A stretch of DNA of 64,000 nt, from NCBI GenBank assembly GCA_038246545.1, contig JBBRVW010000003.1, forward strand, positions 78,030 through 142,029, written 5' to 3'. Position numbers and translations under genes: made by a program. Positions 28,950-36,959 of this stretch are shown one piece after another. How positions within the stretch are numbered: the first letter of the stretch is position 1; each line of letters begins with the position of its first letter. Source of the DNA: JBBRVW01 sp038246545 (lineage in GTDB: Bacteria > Actinomycetota > Actinomycetes > JACCUZ01). The notes beneath the pieces were generated by a model. The model ran no database searches and had not been told where the DNA came from. It saw only the letters and a list, made by a program, of their open reading frames with translations.

Positions 28950-29495
28950 GTGCCTCTCCAGCCGATCCGGCTCTTCGGCGACCCCGTCCTGCGCACGCCG
29001 GCGGAGGCGGTCGTCGACTTCGACAAGGAGCTGCGCACGCTGGTCAAGGACCTCGAGGACACGATGCTGGAGGCCCCGGGCGTCGGGCTCGCCGCGCCGC
29101 AGATCGGTGTCGGGCTGCGGGTGTTCACCTACCACGTCGACGACGTGCTCGGCCACCTCGTCAACCCCAGCCTCGACCTCACCGACGAGACCCAGGACGA
29201 CGAGGAGGGCTGCCTGTCCTTCCCCGGGCTGGCGTACCCGTGCGTGCGCGCCTACGGCGTGGTCGCCAAGGGCTACGACATGCACGGCGAGCCGGTGACC
29301 GTCGAGGGCACCGACCTGCTGGCCCGCTGCGTGCAGCACGAGACCGACCACCTGGACGGGATCCTGTTCATCGACCGGCTCGACCGCGAGCAGCGCAAGG
29401 CCGCGCTCAAGGCGATCCGGGACGCCGACTGGGCCGGCAAGACCGCGCCGCCGGTGAAGCTCTCGCCGCACCCGATGGGCGGCCGCGCCCTCTAG
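28950..29495 (+). CDS. def: Peptide deformylase
   Basis: 181 residues. The three deformylase motifs are intact: GVGLAAPQIG (about 47-56), EEGCLSFPG (Cys metal ligand) and QHETDHLDG (HExxH form, two His ligands and catalytic Glu). It removes the N-formyl group from nascent chains. GTG start preceded by AGAAGGAG. Adjacent fmt encodes the opposing formyltransferase. A TAGACT -10-like box lies about 40 nt upstream. Confidence 0.96.
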   Translation: MPLQPIRLFGDPVLRTPAEAVVDFDKELRTLVKDLEDTMLEAPGVGLAAPQIGVGLRVFTYHVDDVLGHLVNPSLDLTDETQDDEEGCLSFPGLAYPCVRAYGVVAKGYDMHGEPVTVEGTDLLARCVQHETDHLDGILFIDRLDREQRKAALKAIRDADWAGKTAPPVKLSPHPMGGRAL

Positions 29496-29515
29496 GGGTG
29501 GCGGCCGACCAGCGC

Positions 29516-30445
29516 ATGAGGATCGTCTACGCCGGGACCCCCGAGGTCGCCGTCCCGGCACTGGACACCCTGCTCGCCTCGCAGCACGAGGTGGTCGCGG
29601 TCGTCACCCGGCCGGACGCGCGGGCCGGCCGCGGCCGGCACGAGGTCGCCTCACCGGTCGCGGTCCGCGCTGCCGAAGCCGGGCTCGAGACCCTGAAGCC
29701 GGCCAGGGCGTCCGACCCCGACCTGCTCGCCCGGCTGGCCGAGCTGGCCCCGGACTGCTGCCCGGTCGTGGCCTACGGGGCGCTGGTCCCGCGGCGGCTG
29801 CTCGACCTGCCGCGGTACGGCTGGGTCAACCTGCACTTCTCGCTGCTGCCGGCGTGGCGCGGCGCGGCGCCGGTGCAGCACGCCGTGCTGCACGGCGACG
29901 ACGTCACCGGGGCCTCGGTGTTCACCCTCGAGGAGGGACTGGACACCGGCCCGGTCCTGGCGGTGATGACCGAGGCCGTGCGGTCCCGTGACACCAGCGG
30001 CGACCTGCTCGGCCGGCTGTCCGTCGCCGGAGCCGGTCTGCTGGTGGCGACGCTCGACGCCCTCGAGCGCGGCGAGCTCGCCGGCGTCCCGCAGCCGGCC
30101 GACGGCGTCAGCCTGGCGCCCAAGATCACCGTCGACGACGCCCGGGTCGACTGGGCGGCGCCCGCCGTGCGCGTCGACCGCCTGGTCCGCGCGTGCACGC
30201 CGGCGCCGGGCGCCTGGACCACCTGGGCCGGGGACCGGCTCGGTCTCGGACCGGTGGAACCGCTCACCGCGGAAGAGGGTCCGGCCGCCGGGCAGGTCCG
30301 GGTGGGTCGGCGCGACGTGCTCGTCGGCACCGGTGACGGCCGCGCGGTCCGCCTCGGCGAGGTGCGGCCGGCCGGCAAGAAGCCGATGGCAGCCGATGCG
30401 TGGGCGCGGGGCGTCCGTGACCTCGACGGCGGGACCTTGGCGTGA
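29516..30445 (+). CDS. fmt: Methionyl-tRNA formyltransferase
   Basis: 309 residues. Formyltransferase domain with RIVYAGTPEVAVPALDTLL, the catalytic region NLHFSLLPAWRGAAPVQHA and GVSLAPKITVDDARVDW near the junction to the C-terminal tRNA-binding domain. It formylates initiator Met-tRNA. ATG 29516 matches the usual MRIVYAGTPE start; a GTG at 29498 is an alternative. The stop overlaps the rsmB start by 4 nt. Confidence 0.95.
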   Translation: MRIVYAGTPEVAVPALDTLLASQHEVVAVVTRPDARAGRGRHEVASPVAVRAAEAGLETLKPARASDPDLLARLAELAPDCCPVVAYGALVPRRLLDLPRYGWVNLHFSLLPAWRGAAPVQHAVLHGDDVTGASVFTLEEGLDTGPVLAVMTEAVRSRDTSGDLLGRLSVAGAGLLVATLDALERGELAGVPQPADGVSLAPKITVDDARVDWAAPAVRVDRLVRACTPAPGAWTTWAGDRLGLGPVEPLTAEEGPAAGQVRVGRRDVLVGTGDGRAVRLGEVRPAGKKPMAADAWARGVRDLDGGTLA

Positions 30446-31851
30446 CGGCGCCGCCCCCTCGGTCCGGCCGACCTGCCGGTGGCAGCCGCCGCCCGGCTCC
30501 GCGCCGCGGGAAGCCGCAGCCCGACGCCCCGCGCCGGGTCGCGTTCGACCTGCTGCGGGCTGTCGACGAGCGGGACGCCTACGCCAACCTGACGCTTCCC
30601 GGCTTGCTGCGGGAGCGGGGCGTCGAGGGCCGGGACGCGGCCTTCGCGACCGAGCTCGGCTACGGCACCCTGCGCGGGCGGGGCAGCTACGACGCGGTGC
30701 TCGCGGCCTGCGTCGACCGGCCCCTCGACCAGGTCGACCCGCCCGTGCTGGACCTGCTCCGGCTCGGCGCCCACCAGCTGCTGGCGATGCGGGTGCCGCC
30801 CCACGCCGCGGTGGGCGCGACGGTCGAACTGTCCCGTGCCGTCGCCGGCGAGGGGCGCGGCTCGTTCGTCAACGCCGTGCTGCGCAAGGTCGGCCGGCGG
30901 GACCTGCCCGGCTGGTTGGGCGAGGTGGCCCCGGACGCCGGGGCCGACCCGCTCGGGCACCTCGCCGTGGTCCACTCCCACCCGCGGTGGGTCGTCTCGG
31001 CGCTGCGCGACGCGCTGGGCGGCGACCTCGTGCAGACCGCCGAGCTGCTCGCCGCCGACAACGTGCCGGCGCACGTGACGCTCGTCGCGCGCCCCGGCCG
31101 CAGCACGGTCGACGACCTGCTCGCCGCCGGCGCCGAGCCCGGCCGCTGGTCGCCGTACGCGGCGGTGCTGCCCGCCGGCGACCCCGGCCGGGTCCCGGCG
31201 GTCCGCGACGGCAGCGCCGGCGTCCAGGACGAGGGCAGCCAGCTGGTCGCCCTGGCGCTCGTGGGGGCGCCTGTCGAAGGACGGGACGAGCGCTGGCTGG
31301 ACCTGTGTGCCGGGCCTGGCGGCAAGGCCGCACTGCTGGCGGCGGTCGCGGCGGGACGGGGCTCCCGGCTGCTCGCCGGCGAGGTGGCGCCGCACCGGGC
31401 CGGGCTGGTCCGCCGGTCTCTCGGCGGCACCGGCGACGTGGTGGTGGCCGACGGCCGGGTCCCGGCGTGGCCGGACGGTGCCTTCGACCGGGTGCTGGTC
31501 GACGCCCCCTGCACCGGCCTGGGTGCCCTGCGCCGCCGGCCCGAGGCCCGTTGGCGACGGCGGCCCGAGGACGTCCCGGCGCTGGCCACCCTGCAGCGCG
31601 AGCTGCTCGGGGCCGGACTGGACGCCGTGCGACCCGGCGGCCTGGTCGCCTACGTCACCTGCTCGCCGCACCTCGCCGAGACCGGGACCGTCGTGACTGA
31701 CGTGCTGCGCCGCCACCCGGGCGTCGAGCCGGTGGACGCGCGGCCGCTGCTCCCCGGCGTCCCCGACCTCGGCGACGGGCCGCACGTGCAGCTGTGGCCG
31801 CACCGGCACGGCACTGACGCGATGTACCTCGCCCTGCTGCAGCGCAGCTGA
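30442..31851 (+). CDS. rsmB: 16S rRNA (cytosine-967-C5) methyltransferase
   Basis: 469 residues. An N-terminal NusB-like RNA-binding domain (about 30-165) is followed by a Rossmann methyltransferase domain with the SAM motif LDLCAGPGGKAALLAAV. Both cysteines of the m5C mechanism are present, in VDAPCTGLGALRRRP and YVTCSPHLAETG. The N-terminus is a basic, Pro-rich extension of about 30 residues. The gene's last 16 bases form the first unit of a 24-bp tandem array that continues into the spacer. Confidence 0.93.
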   Translation: MTAPPPRSGRPAGGSRRPAPRRGKPQPDAPRRVAFDLLRAVDERDAYANLTLPGLLRERGVEGRDAAFATELGYGTLRGRGSYDAVLAACVDRPLDQVDPPVLDLLRLGAHQLLAMRVPPHAAVGATVELSRAVAGEGRGSFVNAVLRKVGRRDLPGWLGEVAPDAGADPLGHLAVVHSHPRWVVSALRDALGGDLVQTAELLAADNVPAHVTLVARPGRSTVDDLLAAGAEPGRWSPYAAVLPAGDPGRVPAVRDGSAGVQDEGSQLVALALVGAPVEGRDERWLDLCAGPGGKAALLAAVAAGRGSRLLAGEVAPHRAGLVRRSLGGTGDVVVADGRVPAWPDGAFDRVLVDAPCTGLGALRRRPEARWRRRPEDVPALATLQRELLGAGLDAVRPGGLVAYVTCSPHLAETGTVVTDVLRRHPGVEPVDARPLLPGVPDLGDGPHVQLWPHRHGTDAMYLALLQRS

Positions 31852-31947
31852 GTGGAGTTGCTGCAGCGCAGCTGAGTGGAGTTGCTGCGGCGCAGCTGAG
31901 TGGAGTTGCTGCGGCGCCGCTGAGTGGAGTTGCTGCGGCGCAGCTGA
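31836..31947. repeat. 24-bp tandem repeat array at the rsmB 3' end
   Basis: Four full 24-bp units begin at 31836, 31860, 31884 and 31908, and a 16-bp partial unit is at 31932-31947. Units differ by one or two bases. Each unit contains GCAGCTGAGTGGAGTT and recreates the rsmB ending (leucine-leucine-glutamine-arginine-serine-stop) in the same frame. The first unit is inside rsmB; the rest fill most of the 126-bp gap before rpe. Confidence 0.9.
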
Positions 31948-31964
31948 CGGGACGTCACCCGCAC

Positions 31965-31970
31965 TAGGCT
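31965..31970 (+). promoter_or_regulatory. -10-like box of a probable leaderless promoter (rpe)
   Basis: TAGGCT lies 7 nt before the rpe ATG and no Shine-Dalgarno sequence separates them. Confidence 0.5.
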
Positions 31971-31977
31971 CGCTGCC

Positions 31978-32673
31978 ATGGGCGTGCAGATCTCCCCGAG
32001 CATCCTGTCGGCCGACTTCAGCGACCGGGCCGGCGAGGTCGCGCGGATCGCCCCGGCGGCCGACTGGGTGCACGTCGACGTCATGGACAACCACTTCGTA
32101 CCGAACCTCACCCTCGGCGCGCCGGTCGTCGAGCGGCTCGCGGCAGTCAGCCCGCTGCCGCTCGACGTCCACCTGATGATCGAGGACGCCGACCGCTGGG
32201 CACCTGACTACGCCGCCGCCGGGGCGGGCTCGGTGACCTTCCACGTCGAGGCGTCGGCGGCCCCGGTCACGCTGGCCCGCGAGCTGCGCGGGGCAGGTGT
32301 CCGGGCCGGCATGGCGCTGCGACCTGCGACGCCGGTGGAGCCCTACGCCGACCTGCTGCCCGAGCTGGACATGCTGCTGCTCATGACCGTCGAGCCCGGG
32401 TTCGGCGGCCAGAAGTTCCTCGACCTGGTGCTGCCCAAGGTGCGCGCTGCCCGCGAGCTGGTGAAGGGCCGCGACCTCGACCTGTGGATCCAGGTCGACG
32501 GCGGCGTCGCCGAGGACACGATCGCCCGCTGCGCCGAAGCGGGGGCGGACGTCTTCGTCGCCGGCTCGGCCGTCTACGGCGCCGAGGACGCCGCGCAGGC
32601 GGTGCAGCGGCTCCGCGGTACCGCCGAGCGGGCGACCGCCGCCTCCTGGTGGGCAACCCCGAATGTGCGCTGA
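31978..32673 (+). CDS. rpe: Ribulose-phosphate 3-epimerase
   Basis: 231 residues, TIM barrel. Motifs: SPSILSADF, VHVDVMDNHFVPNLT (metal ligands and catalytic Asp), LDVHLMIEDA and MTVEPGFGGQKFLD, with DGGV near the C-terminus. It interconverts ribulose-5-P and xylulose-5-P. The last residues (TPNVR) and stop codon are encoded by the left arm of a palindromic repeat, so the C-terminus was probably altered by that element. Start ATG has an adjacent -10-like box. Confidence 0.95.
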   Translation: MGVQISPSILSADFSDRAGEVARIAPAADWVHVDVMDNHFVPNLTLGAPVVERLAAVSPLPLDVHLMIEDADRWAPDYAAAGAGSVTFHVEASAAPVTLARELRGAGVRAGMALRPATPVEPYADLLPELDMLLLMTVEPGFGGQKFLDLVLPKVRAARELVKGRDLDLWIQVDGGVAEDTIARCAEAGADVFVAGSAVYGAEDAAQAVQRLRGTAERATAASWWATPNVR

Positions 32674-32712
32674 CACACCGGGCGTGCGGCGTGTCCGGTG
32701 TGTCATCGCACA
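32664..32712. repeat. 49-bp palindromic element, copy B
   Basis: Arms 32664-32680 (TGTGCGCTGACACACCG) and 32696-32712 (CGGTGTGTCATCGCACA) match as inverted repeats at 16 of 17 positions with a 15-bp spacer, the same geometry as the copy at 19249-19297. It overlaps the rpe stop codon and lies between convergent rpe and the anti-sigma gene. Confidence 0.8.
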
Positions 32713-32754
32713 ATCGACGCGGGGTGCGGCGCTGACGGTCAGCCGGTCAGCCGG

Positions 32755-33489
32755 TCAGCTGGTGAGGGTGCCGCGGACGATGCTGTCGCCGGAGTGCGCC
32801 GGGTTGCCGTCCGAGGGCTCCAGCGACACGTCGACGACGGGGAACTCGGCCAGGTCGACGTCGTCCGGGAGCGGGAACCTCGCCCGCGAGCCCTGGGAGA
32901 GGTCGAGCAGGCCCACCGACACCAGCCGCTGCCCGTCGGCGCCGAGCAGCCACACCTCGTAGTAGCCCGGTGCGGGACGCAGCTGCGGCAGGTCGAGCTC
33001 GAGCACCCGGCCGGAACCGTTCCGCAGGACCTCGGCGTCCCCGCCAGGCCCGTCGTCGGCGAGAACGGTGAGGTTGGTGCTCGCCAGCACCGGGAGCTCG
33101 TCGCCGCCTTGGGAGACGAGCAGGCCGGTGACCAACGATCCCACCAGCAGGCCCACGGCGGCAGCGGCGGCCGCCAGCACGAGGGTCCGGCGACGGGGAC
33201 CGGCCCGGTCGGCGGCGACGGCGGGGGGGACCTCGGTCGGCGACGACGCGGGCGACGATCCCAGCCCCAGCTCGGCCACCACGGCCTCCCAGACGTGCGC
33301 CGGCGGAGCCTGCGGGACGTCCTCGCGGGTGGCGGCGCGCGCGCTGGACACGACGGCCCGCAGCTGGTCGACCTCCGCCTGGCACTGCGCGCAGCCCGCG
33401 AGGTGCGACTCGTCGACGCTGTCGTGGTGCTCGCCGAGCGCCAGGAGCGCTAGGTCGTCGGGCCGGCCGTGCTCACCGCGCGGGCCCAT
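32755..33489 (-). CDS. Zinc-binding anti-sigma factor (RskA-like)
   Basis: 244 residues. The cytoplasmic N-terminus has the ZAS zinc motif H-x3-C-x2-C (SHLAGCAQC, about 28-36). One transmembrane helix follows (about 104-126), then an extracytoplasmic RskA-type domain (about 135-244, PGYYEVWLLGADGQRL). It probably sequesters the ECF sigma factor encoded immediately upstream, whose 3' end it overlaps by 17 nt. Release is likely by regulated proteolysis or zinc/thiol chemistry as in other ZAS proteins; the inducing signal is unknown. Confidence 0.88.
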   Translation of the reverse strand: MGPRGEHGRPDDLALLALGEHHDSVDESHLAGCAQCQAEVDQLRAVVSSARAATREDVPQAPPAHVWEAVVAELGLGSSPASSPTEVPPAVAADRAGPRRRTLVLAAAAAAVGLLVGSLVTGLLVSQGGDELPVLASTNLTVLADDGPGGDAEVLRNGSGRVLELDLPQLRPAPGYYEVWLLGADGQRLVSVGLLDLSQGSRARFPLPDDVDLAEFPVVDVSLEPSDGNPAHSGDSIVRGTLTS

Positions 33490-34117
33490 CGTCCACCTCC
33501 AACCGGGTGCGCAGCCGGCCCAGGGATCGGCGGATGTGGCTCTTCACCGTGCCCAGGGGCATGCTGAGAAGGCTGGCGATCTGGGTGTGGGTGAGGTCGT
33601 CGTAGAACGCCAGCCGGACGATCCGGCGGGCCGGCTCGTCCAGCCGCTCGAGCTCGTCGGCCAGCAGCACACGGGTCGTCACGTGGTCGGCAGGGGACGG
33701 CGCGGGATCGACGCTGGCGATGCGCGTGGCGGCGTCCCTCTGCTTGCGCTCGCGCTCGCGCGCCGCCCACCGGTCAGCGACCTTGTTGCGGGTGATGCCG
33801 AGCAGCCACCCCGGCAGGCTGCCCGCCGCGGGGTTGAACCCGGCGCGTCCGCGCCAGGCCGCGACAAAGACCTGCTGGGTGACGTCCTCGGCGTCGTCAC
33901 GGTCGCCGAGGGCGCGCAGCGCCACGGTGAACACGAGCGGGGACCACCGGGTGTACGCCGCCGCCAGCCCCGCGTCGTCACCGGTGCGGAACGACTCCTC
34001 GAGCGGGAGGTCGCGCTCGTCGGGCACCCGGCGCACGCGAGGGCCAGCGGACACGCGCGGCCCTCCCTCGGCGGCTGTGGCGGGCTCACCGGGACGGAGA
34101 GCAGCCAGGACCGTCAT
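33473..34117 (-). CDS. ECF-family RNA polymerase sigma factor
   Basis: 214 residues. Region 2 holds AEDVTQQVFVAAWRGRAGF (about 76-94) and region 4 the helix-turn-helix LTHTQIASLLSMPLGTVKSHIRRSLGRLR (about 175-203). The pairing with an RskA-like membrane anti-sigma suggests the SigK/SigL-type ECF group. A Pro/Asp-rich linker lies at about 136-145. It faces the riboflavin operon divergently; the 131-nt gap between its start and the FMN riboswitch probably holds both promoters. An N-terminal extension of about 30 residues makes the exact start uncertain. Confidence 0.92.
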   Translation of the reverse strand: MTVLAALRPGEPATAAEGGPRVSAGPRVRRVPDERDLPLEESFRTGDDAGLAAAYTRWSPLVFTVALRALGDRDDAEDVTQQVFVAAWRGRAGFNPAAGSLPGWLLGITRNKVADRWAARERERKQRDAATRIASVDPAPSPADHVTTRVLLADELERLDEPARRIVRLAFYDDLTHTQIASLLSMPLGTVKSHIRRSLGRLRTRLEVDDGPAR

Positions 34118-34248
34118 CCTGCCACCCCCTCACCTGCGTCCAGTCTCTTCCCGCCGGCCGGCCGGCCCGGATGCGTCCGACCGGGCGGTGCCTCGCGGTC
34201 GGGCGGGGCCCGTGGCACACTGGCCGGGCAAAGTTGTTCGACGCACAG

Positions 34249-34396
34249 CGTGCTCCGGGGTCGGTGCAACTCCGAACCGGCGGTGACAGTCCGCGACCCG
34301 CGTCCGGGAGGCTCACGACTCGTCGTGGACACCCCGGCCGGTTGACCTGGTGGAACTCCGGGACCGACGGTGAAAGTCCGGATGGGAGGCAGCACG
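34249..34396 (+). promoter_or_regulatory. FMN riboswitch (RFN element)
   Basis: The conserved RFN blocks appear in order: CGGGGTCGGTG, AACTCCGAACCGGCGGTGA, CAGTCCGCGACCC, GACCTGGTG, AACTCCGGGACCGACGGTGA, AAGTCCGGATGGGAGGCAGC. The closing P1 helix pairs CGTGCT (34249-34254) with AGCACG (34391-34396). FMN binding is expected to repress the downstream rib genes. The 129 nt between it and ribD contain GC-rich hairpins and the ribD Shine-Dalgarno sequence and probably form the expression platform. Confidence 0.95.
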
Positions 34397-34525
34397 CCGG
34401 GCGTCGACGACGTCGCGGTGCCCGCTGTCATCCGGCCGGCTGGTCACCGCCGGCGCGCGTCGGCGTCTGACGCCGGTCTCCCGGCGCACCCCGGAGCCCG
34501 CCCGACCGTGGGGGCAGGAGCACCG

Positions 34526-35617
34526 GTGGACCGCCCGACCGAGACGCGCGACACGCGCGAGACCGACGCCATGCGGCGTGCCGTCGCGCTGTCCGCGTCG
34601 GTGCGGGAGGCCACGGCGCCCAACCCCAACGTCGGCGCCGTGGTCCTCGACGCGAGCGGCGCCCTCGTGGGCGAGGGTCGGCACGAGCGGGCCGGCGGCC
34701 CGCACGCCGAGGTGACGGCGCTGGCGGCGGCGGGCGACCGGGCCCGCGGCGGCACCGTGCTGGTCACGCTCGAGCCGTGCGCACACACCGGGCGCACCGG
34801 GCCCTGCGCCGAGGCCCTGGTCGCGGCCGGGGTCGCACGGGTCGTCTACGCCGTGGCCGACCCGAACCCGGTGGGGGCAGGCGGTGCTGCGGTGCTGCGA
34901 GCCGCGGACGTCGACGTGGCCGGCGGCCTGCTCGCCGACGAGGCCGAAGCCGCCAACGAGCGCTGGCTGACCGGCGAACGGGAGCAGCGCCCGTTCGTGG
35001 TCTGGAAGGTGGCCGCCACCCTCGACGGCCGGGTCGCCGCCGCTGACGGCTCCAGCCGCTGGATCTCCTCGCCCGAGTCCCGGGCCGACGCGCACCGGCT
35101 GCGGGCCGAGGTCGACACCGTCGTCGTCGGGGTCGGCACCGCGCTCGCCGACGACCCGGCCCTCACCGTGCGCGACGCCGACAACCGGCCGGTGGGGGAG
35201 CAGCCGCTTCGGGTTGTCGTCGACAGCGACGGCCGTACGCCGGCGACCGCGCAGGTGCTCGATGTGACCGGCCCCAGCTGGCTGGCCACCGGCGACGAGG
35301 TCGGCCGCGACGCCGACGGGCACGTCGACCTGGCCGCGCTGCTGAGCGCCTTGCACACCCGGGGCAGCCGGTACGTCCTGCTCGAGGGCGGGCCGACACT
35401 GGCCGGCGCCTTCGTGCGGGCCGGCCTGGTCGACCGCGTGGTCGCCTACCTGGCGCCGACCCTGCTCGGCGCCGGGACGCCGTCGTTGACCGGCACCGGC
35501 ATCGGCACCCTTGCCGACGCGGTGCCGCTGGACCTGCTCGACAGCGGCCGCTGCGGGCCGGACCTGCGGGTCGTCGCCCGCCCACGACAGCCACGTCACA
35601 TCCTCGGGGGTAGCTGA
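34526..35617 (+). CDS. ribD: Bifunctional riboflavin deaminase / reductase
   Basis: 363 residues. The N-terminal deaminase domain has the zinc motifs HAE (GGPHAEVTAL) and EPCAHTGRTGPC. The C-terminal reductase domain includes VVWKVAATLDGRVAAADGSSRWIS and LLEGGPTLAGAFV. It performs the second and third steps of riboflavin synthesis. GTG 34526 was chosen because it follows GGGGCAGGAG; ATG 34571 at the domain start is an alternative. A longer open frame reaching back into the riboswitch is rejected. Stop overlaps ribE. Confidence 0.93.
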   Translation: MDRPTETRDTRETDAMRRAVALSASVREATAPNPNVGAVVLDASGALVGEGRHERAGGPHAEVTALAAAGDRARGGTVLVTLEPCAHTGRTGPCAEALVAAGVARVVYAVADPNPVGAGGAAVLRAADVDVAGGLLADEAEAANERWLTGEREQRPFVVWKVAATLDGRVAAADGSSRWISSPESRADAHRLRAEVDTVVVGVGTALADDPALTVRDADNRPVGEQPLRVVVDSDGRTPATAQVLDVTGPSWLATGDEVGRDADGHVDLAALLSALHTRGSRYVLLEGGPTLAGAFVRAGLVDRVVAYLAPTLLGAGTPSLTGTGIGTLADAVPLDLLDSGRCGPDLRVVARPRQPRHILGGS

Positions 35618-36249
35618 TGTTCACCGGGATCGTCGAGGAGCTCGGCGTGGTGGCCGCGCTCACCGACCTGGGCGACAGCGTGCGGCTGTCCGTTCGCGGG
35701 CCGGTCGTCGTGACCGACGCGCGGCACGGCGAGTCGATCGCTGTCAACGGCGTGTGCCTCACGGTCGTGACGGCCGACGCCGACGGCTTCACCGCCGACG
35801 TGATGCGCGAGACCCTCGATCGAAGCTGCCTCGGCTCGCTGGAGGTCGGCGACCGGGTCAACCTCGAGCGGCCGGTTCGCCTCGACGGCCGCCTCGGCGG
35901 CCACCTGGTGCAGGGCCATGTCGACGGCACCGGGCGGATCGAGTCGCGCGACCGGTCGGAGCACTGGGACGTCGTGCGCGTCTCCCTCCCCGACGGGCTG
36001 GGGCGCTACGTCGTGCACAAGGGCTCCATCACGGTCGACGGGGTCTCGCTCACCGTGGCCGCGGTCGACGAGTCGTCGTTCGCCGTGAGCCTCATCCCGA
36101 CGACGCTGGAGCTCACCACTCTCGGCCGCAAGCAGGTCGGGGACCCGGTGAACCTCGAGGTCGACGTCCTGGCGAAGTACGTCGAACGGCTGCTGCCGCC
36201 GACCGTCCGACCCCGCACACCCGCCGCCGATGCAGAGGACCCCTCATGA
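35617..36249 (+). CDS. ribE: Riboflavin synthase alpha chain
   Basis: 210 residues made of two homologous lumazine-binding barrels. The N-terminal signature MFTGIVEELG and paired motifs VNGVCLTVV (about 44-52) and VDGVSLTVA (about 142-150) are present. It dismutates two lumazines to riboflavin. Translationally coupled to ribD and to the following transporter gene. The name ribC is used for this enzyme in some species. Confidence 0.95.
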   Translation: MFTGIVEELGVVAALTDLGDSVRLSVRGPVVVTDARHGESIAVNGVCLTVVTADADGFTADVMRETLDRSCLGSLEVGDRVNLERPVRLDGRLGGHLVQGHVDGTGRIESRDRSEHWDVVRVSLPDGLGRYVVHKGSITVDGVSLTVAAVDESSFAVSLIPTTLELTTLGRKQVGDPVNLEVDVLAKYVERLLPPTVRPRTPAADAEDPS

Positions 36250-36959
36250 GCCTGATCAACGACGTCTACGAGGCGCACCTGACGATCGGGGGCCACGACA
36301 TCACCTGGCGGGAGATCGTCGGCAACGCCTTCGGTCTCGCGTCCGCGGTCGGCGGCATGCGCCGCCAGGTCTGGGCCTGGCCGGTGGGCATCGTCGGCAA
36401 CGTCCTGCTCTTCACCGTCTTCCTCTTCACGGCGACGCAGGGCGACCACGGCGGCAGTCCGCTCTACGGGCAAGCGGGCCGGCAGGTGTTCTTCGTGGTC
36501 ATCTCGGTCTACGGCTGGTGGCGCTGGCAGCAGAACAGTCGCCGCGGCGGACGCGGCCCCGCGGTGGTGCCCCGCTGGGCGACCGCACACGAGCGAGCGA
36601 CGTACCTGGGGGCGGCCGCCGTCGGGGTCGCTGTCTGCTACCTCGCGTTCCGCGCGATCGGCGCCGGCTTCCCGGCCGAGTGGTGGTTCTACCTCGCCGA
36701 CGCGTGGATCTTCGTCGGCTCGATCCTCGCGACCTACGCGATGGCACGCGGCTGGGTTGACTTCTGGCTCTGCTGGATCGCGGTCGACCTGGTCGGTGTC
36801 CCCCTGCTGCTGCACTCCCGCTTCTACCCGTCGGCGGTCCTCTACGCCGTGTACGGCGGCTTCGTGGTCTGGGGATTCGTCACCTGGCTGCGGATCGCGC
36901 GGACCGAGGTCGAGCGGCTGGGCTCCACGGCGCCCAGCCCGGACGAGGTGCCGGCATGA
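36246..36959 (+). CDS. ribM: PnuC-family transporter, probable riboflavin importer RibM
   Basis: 237 residues with about seven transmembrane helices. PnuC-family features are the aromatic-rich segments VYGWWRWQ and EWWFYLADAWIFVGSILATY. PnuC proteins normally carry nicotinamide riboside, but actinobacterial members inside FMN-riboswitch operons (RibM of Corynebacterium and Streptomyces davawensis) import riboflavin. Position between ribE and ribAB, with 4-nt overlaps on both sides, favours riboflavin here. Substrate is inferred from context. Confidence 0.82.
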   Translation: MSLINDVYEAHLTIGGHDITWREIVGNAFGLASAVGGMRRQVWAWPVGIVGNVLLFTVFLFTATQGDHGGSPLYGQAGRQVFFVVISVYGWWRWQQNSRRGGRGPAVVPRWATAHERATYLGAAAVGVAVCYLAFRAIGAGFPAEWWFYLADAWIFVGSILATYAMARGWVDFWLCWIAVDLVGVPLLLHSRFYPSAVLYAVYGGFVVWGFVTWLRIARTEVERLGSTAPSPDEVPA

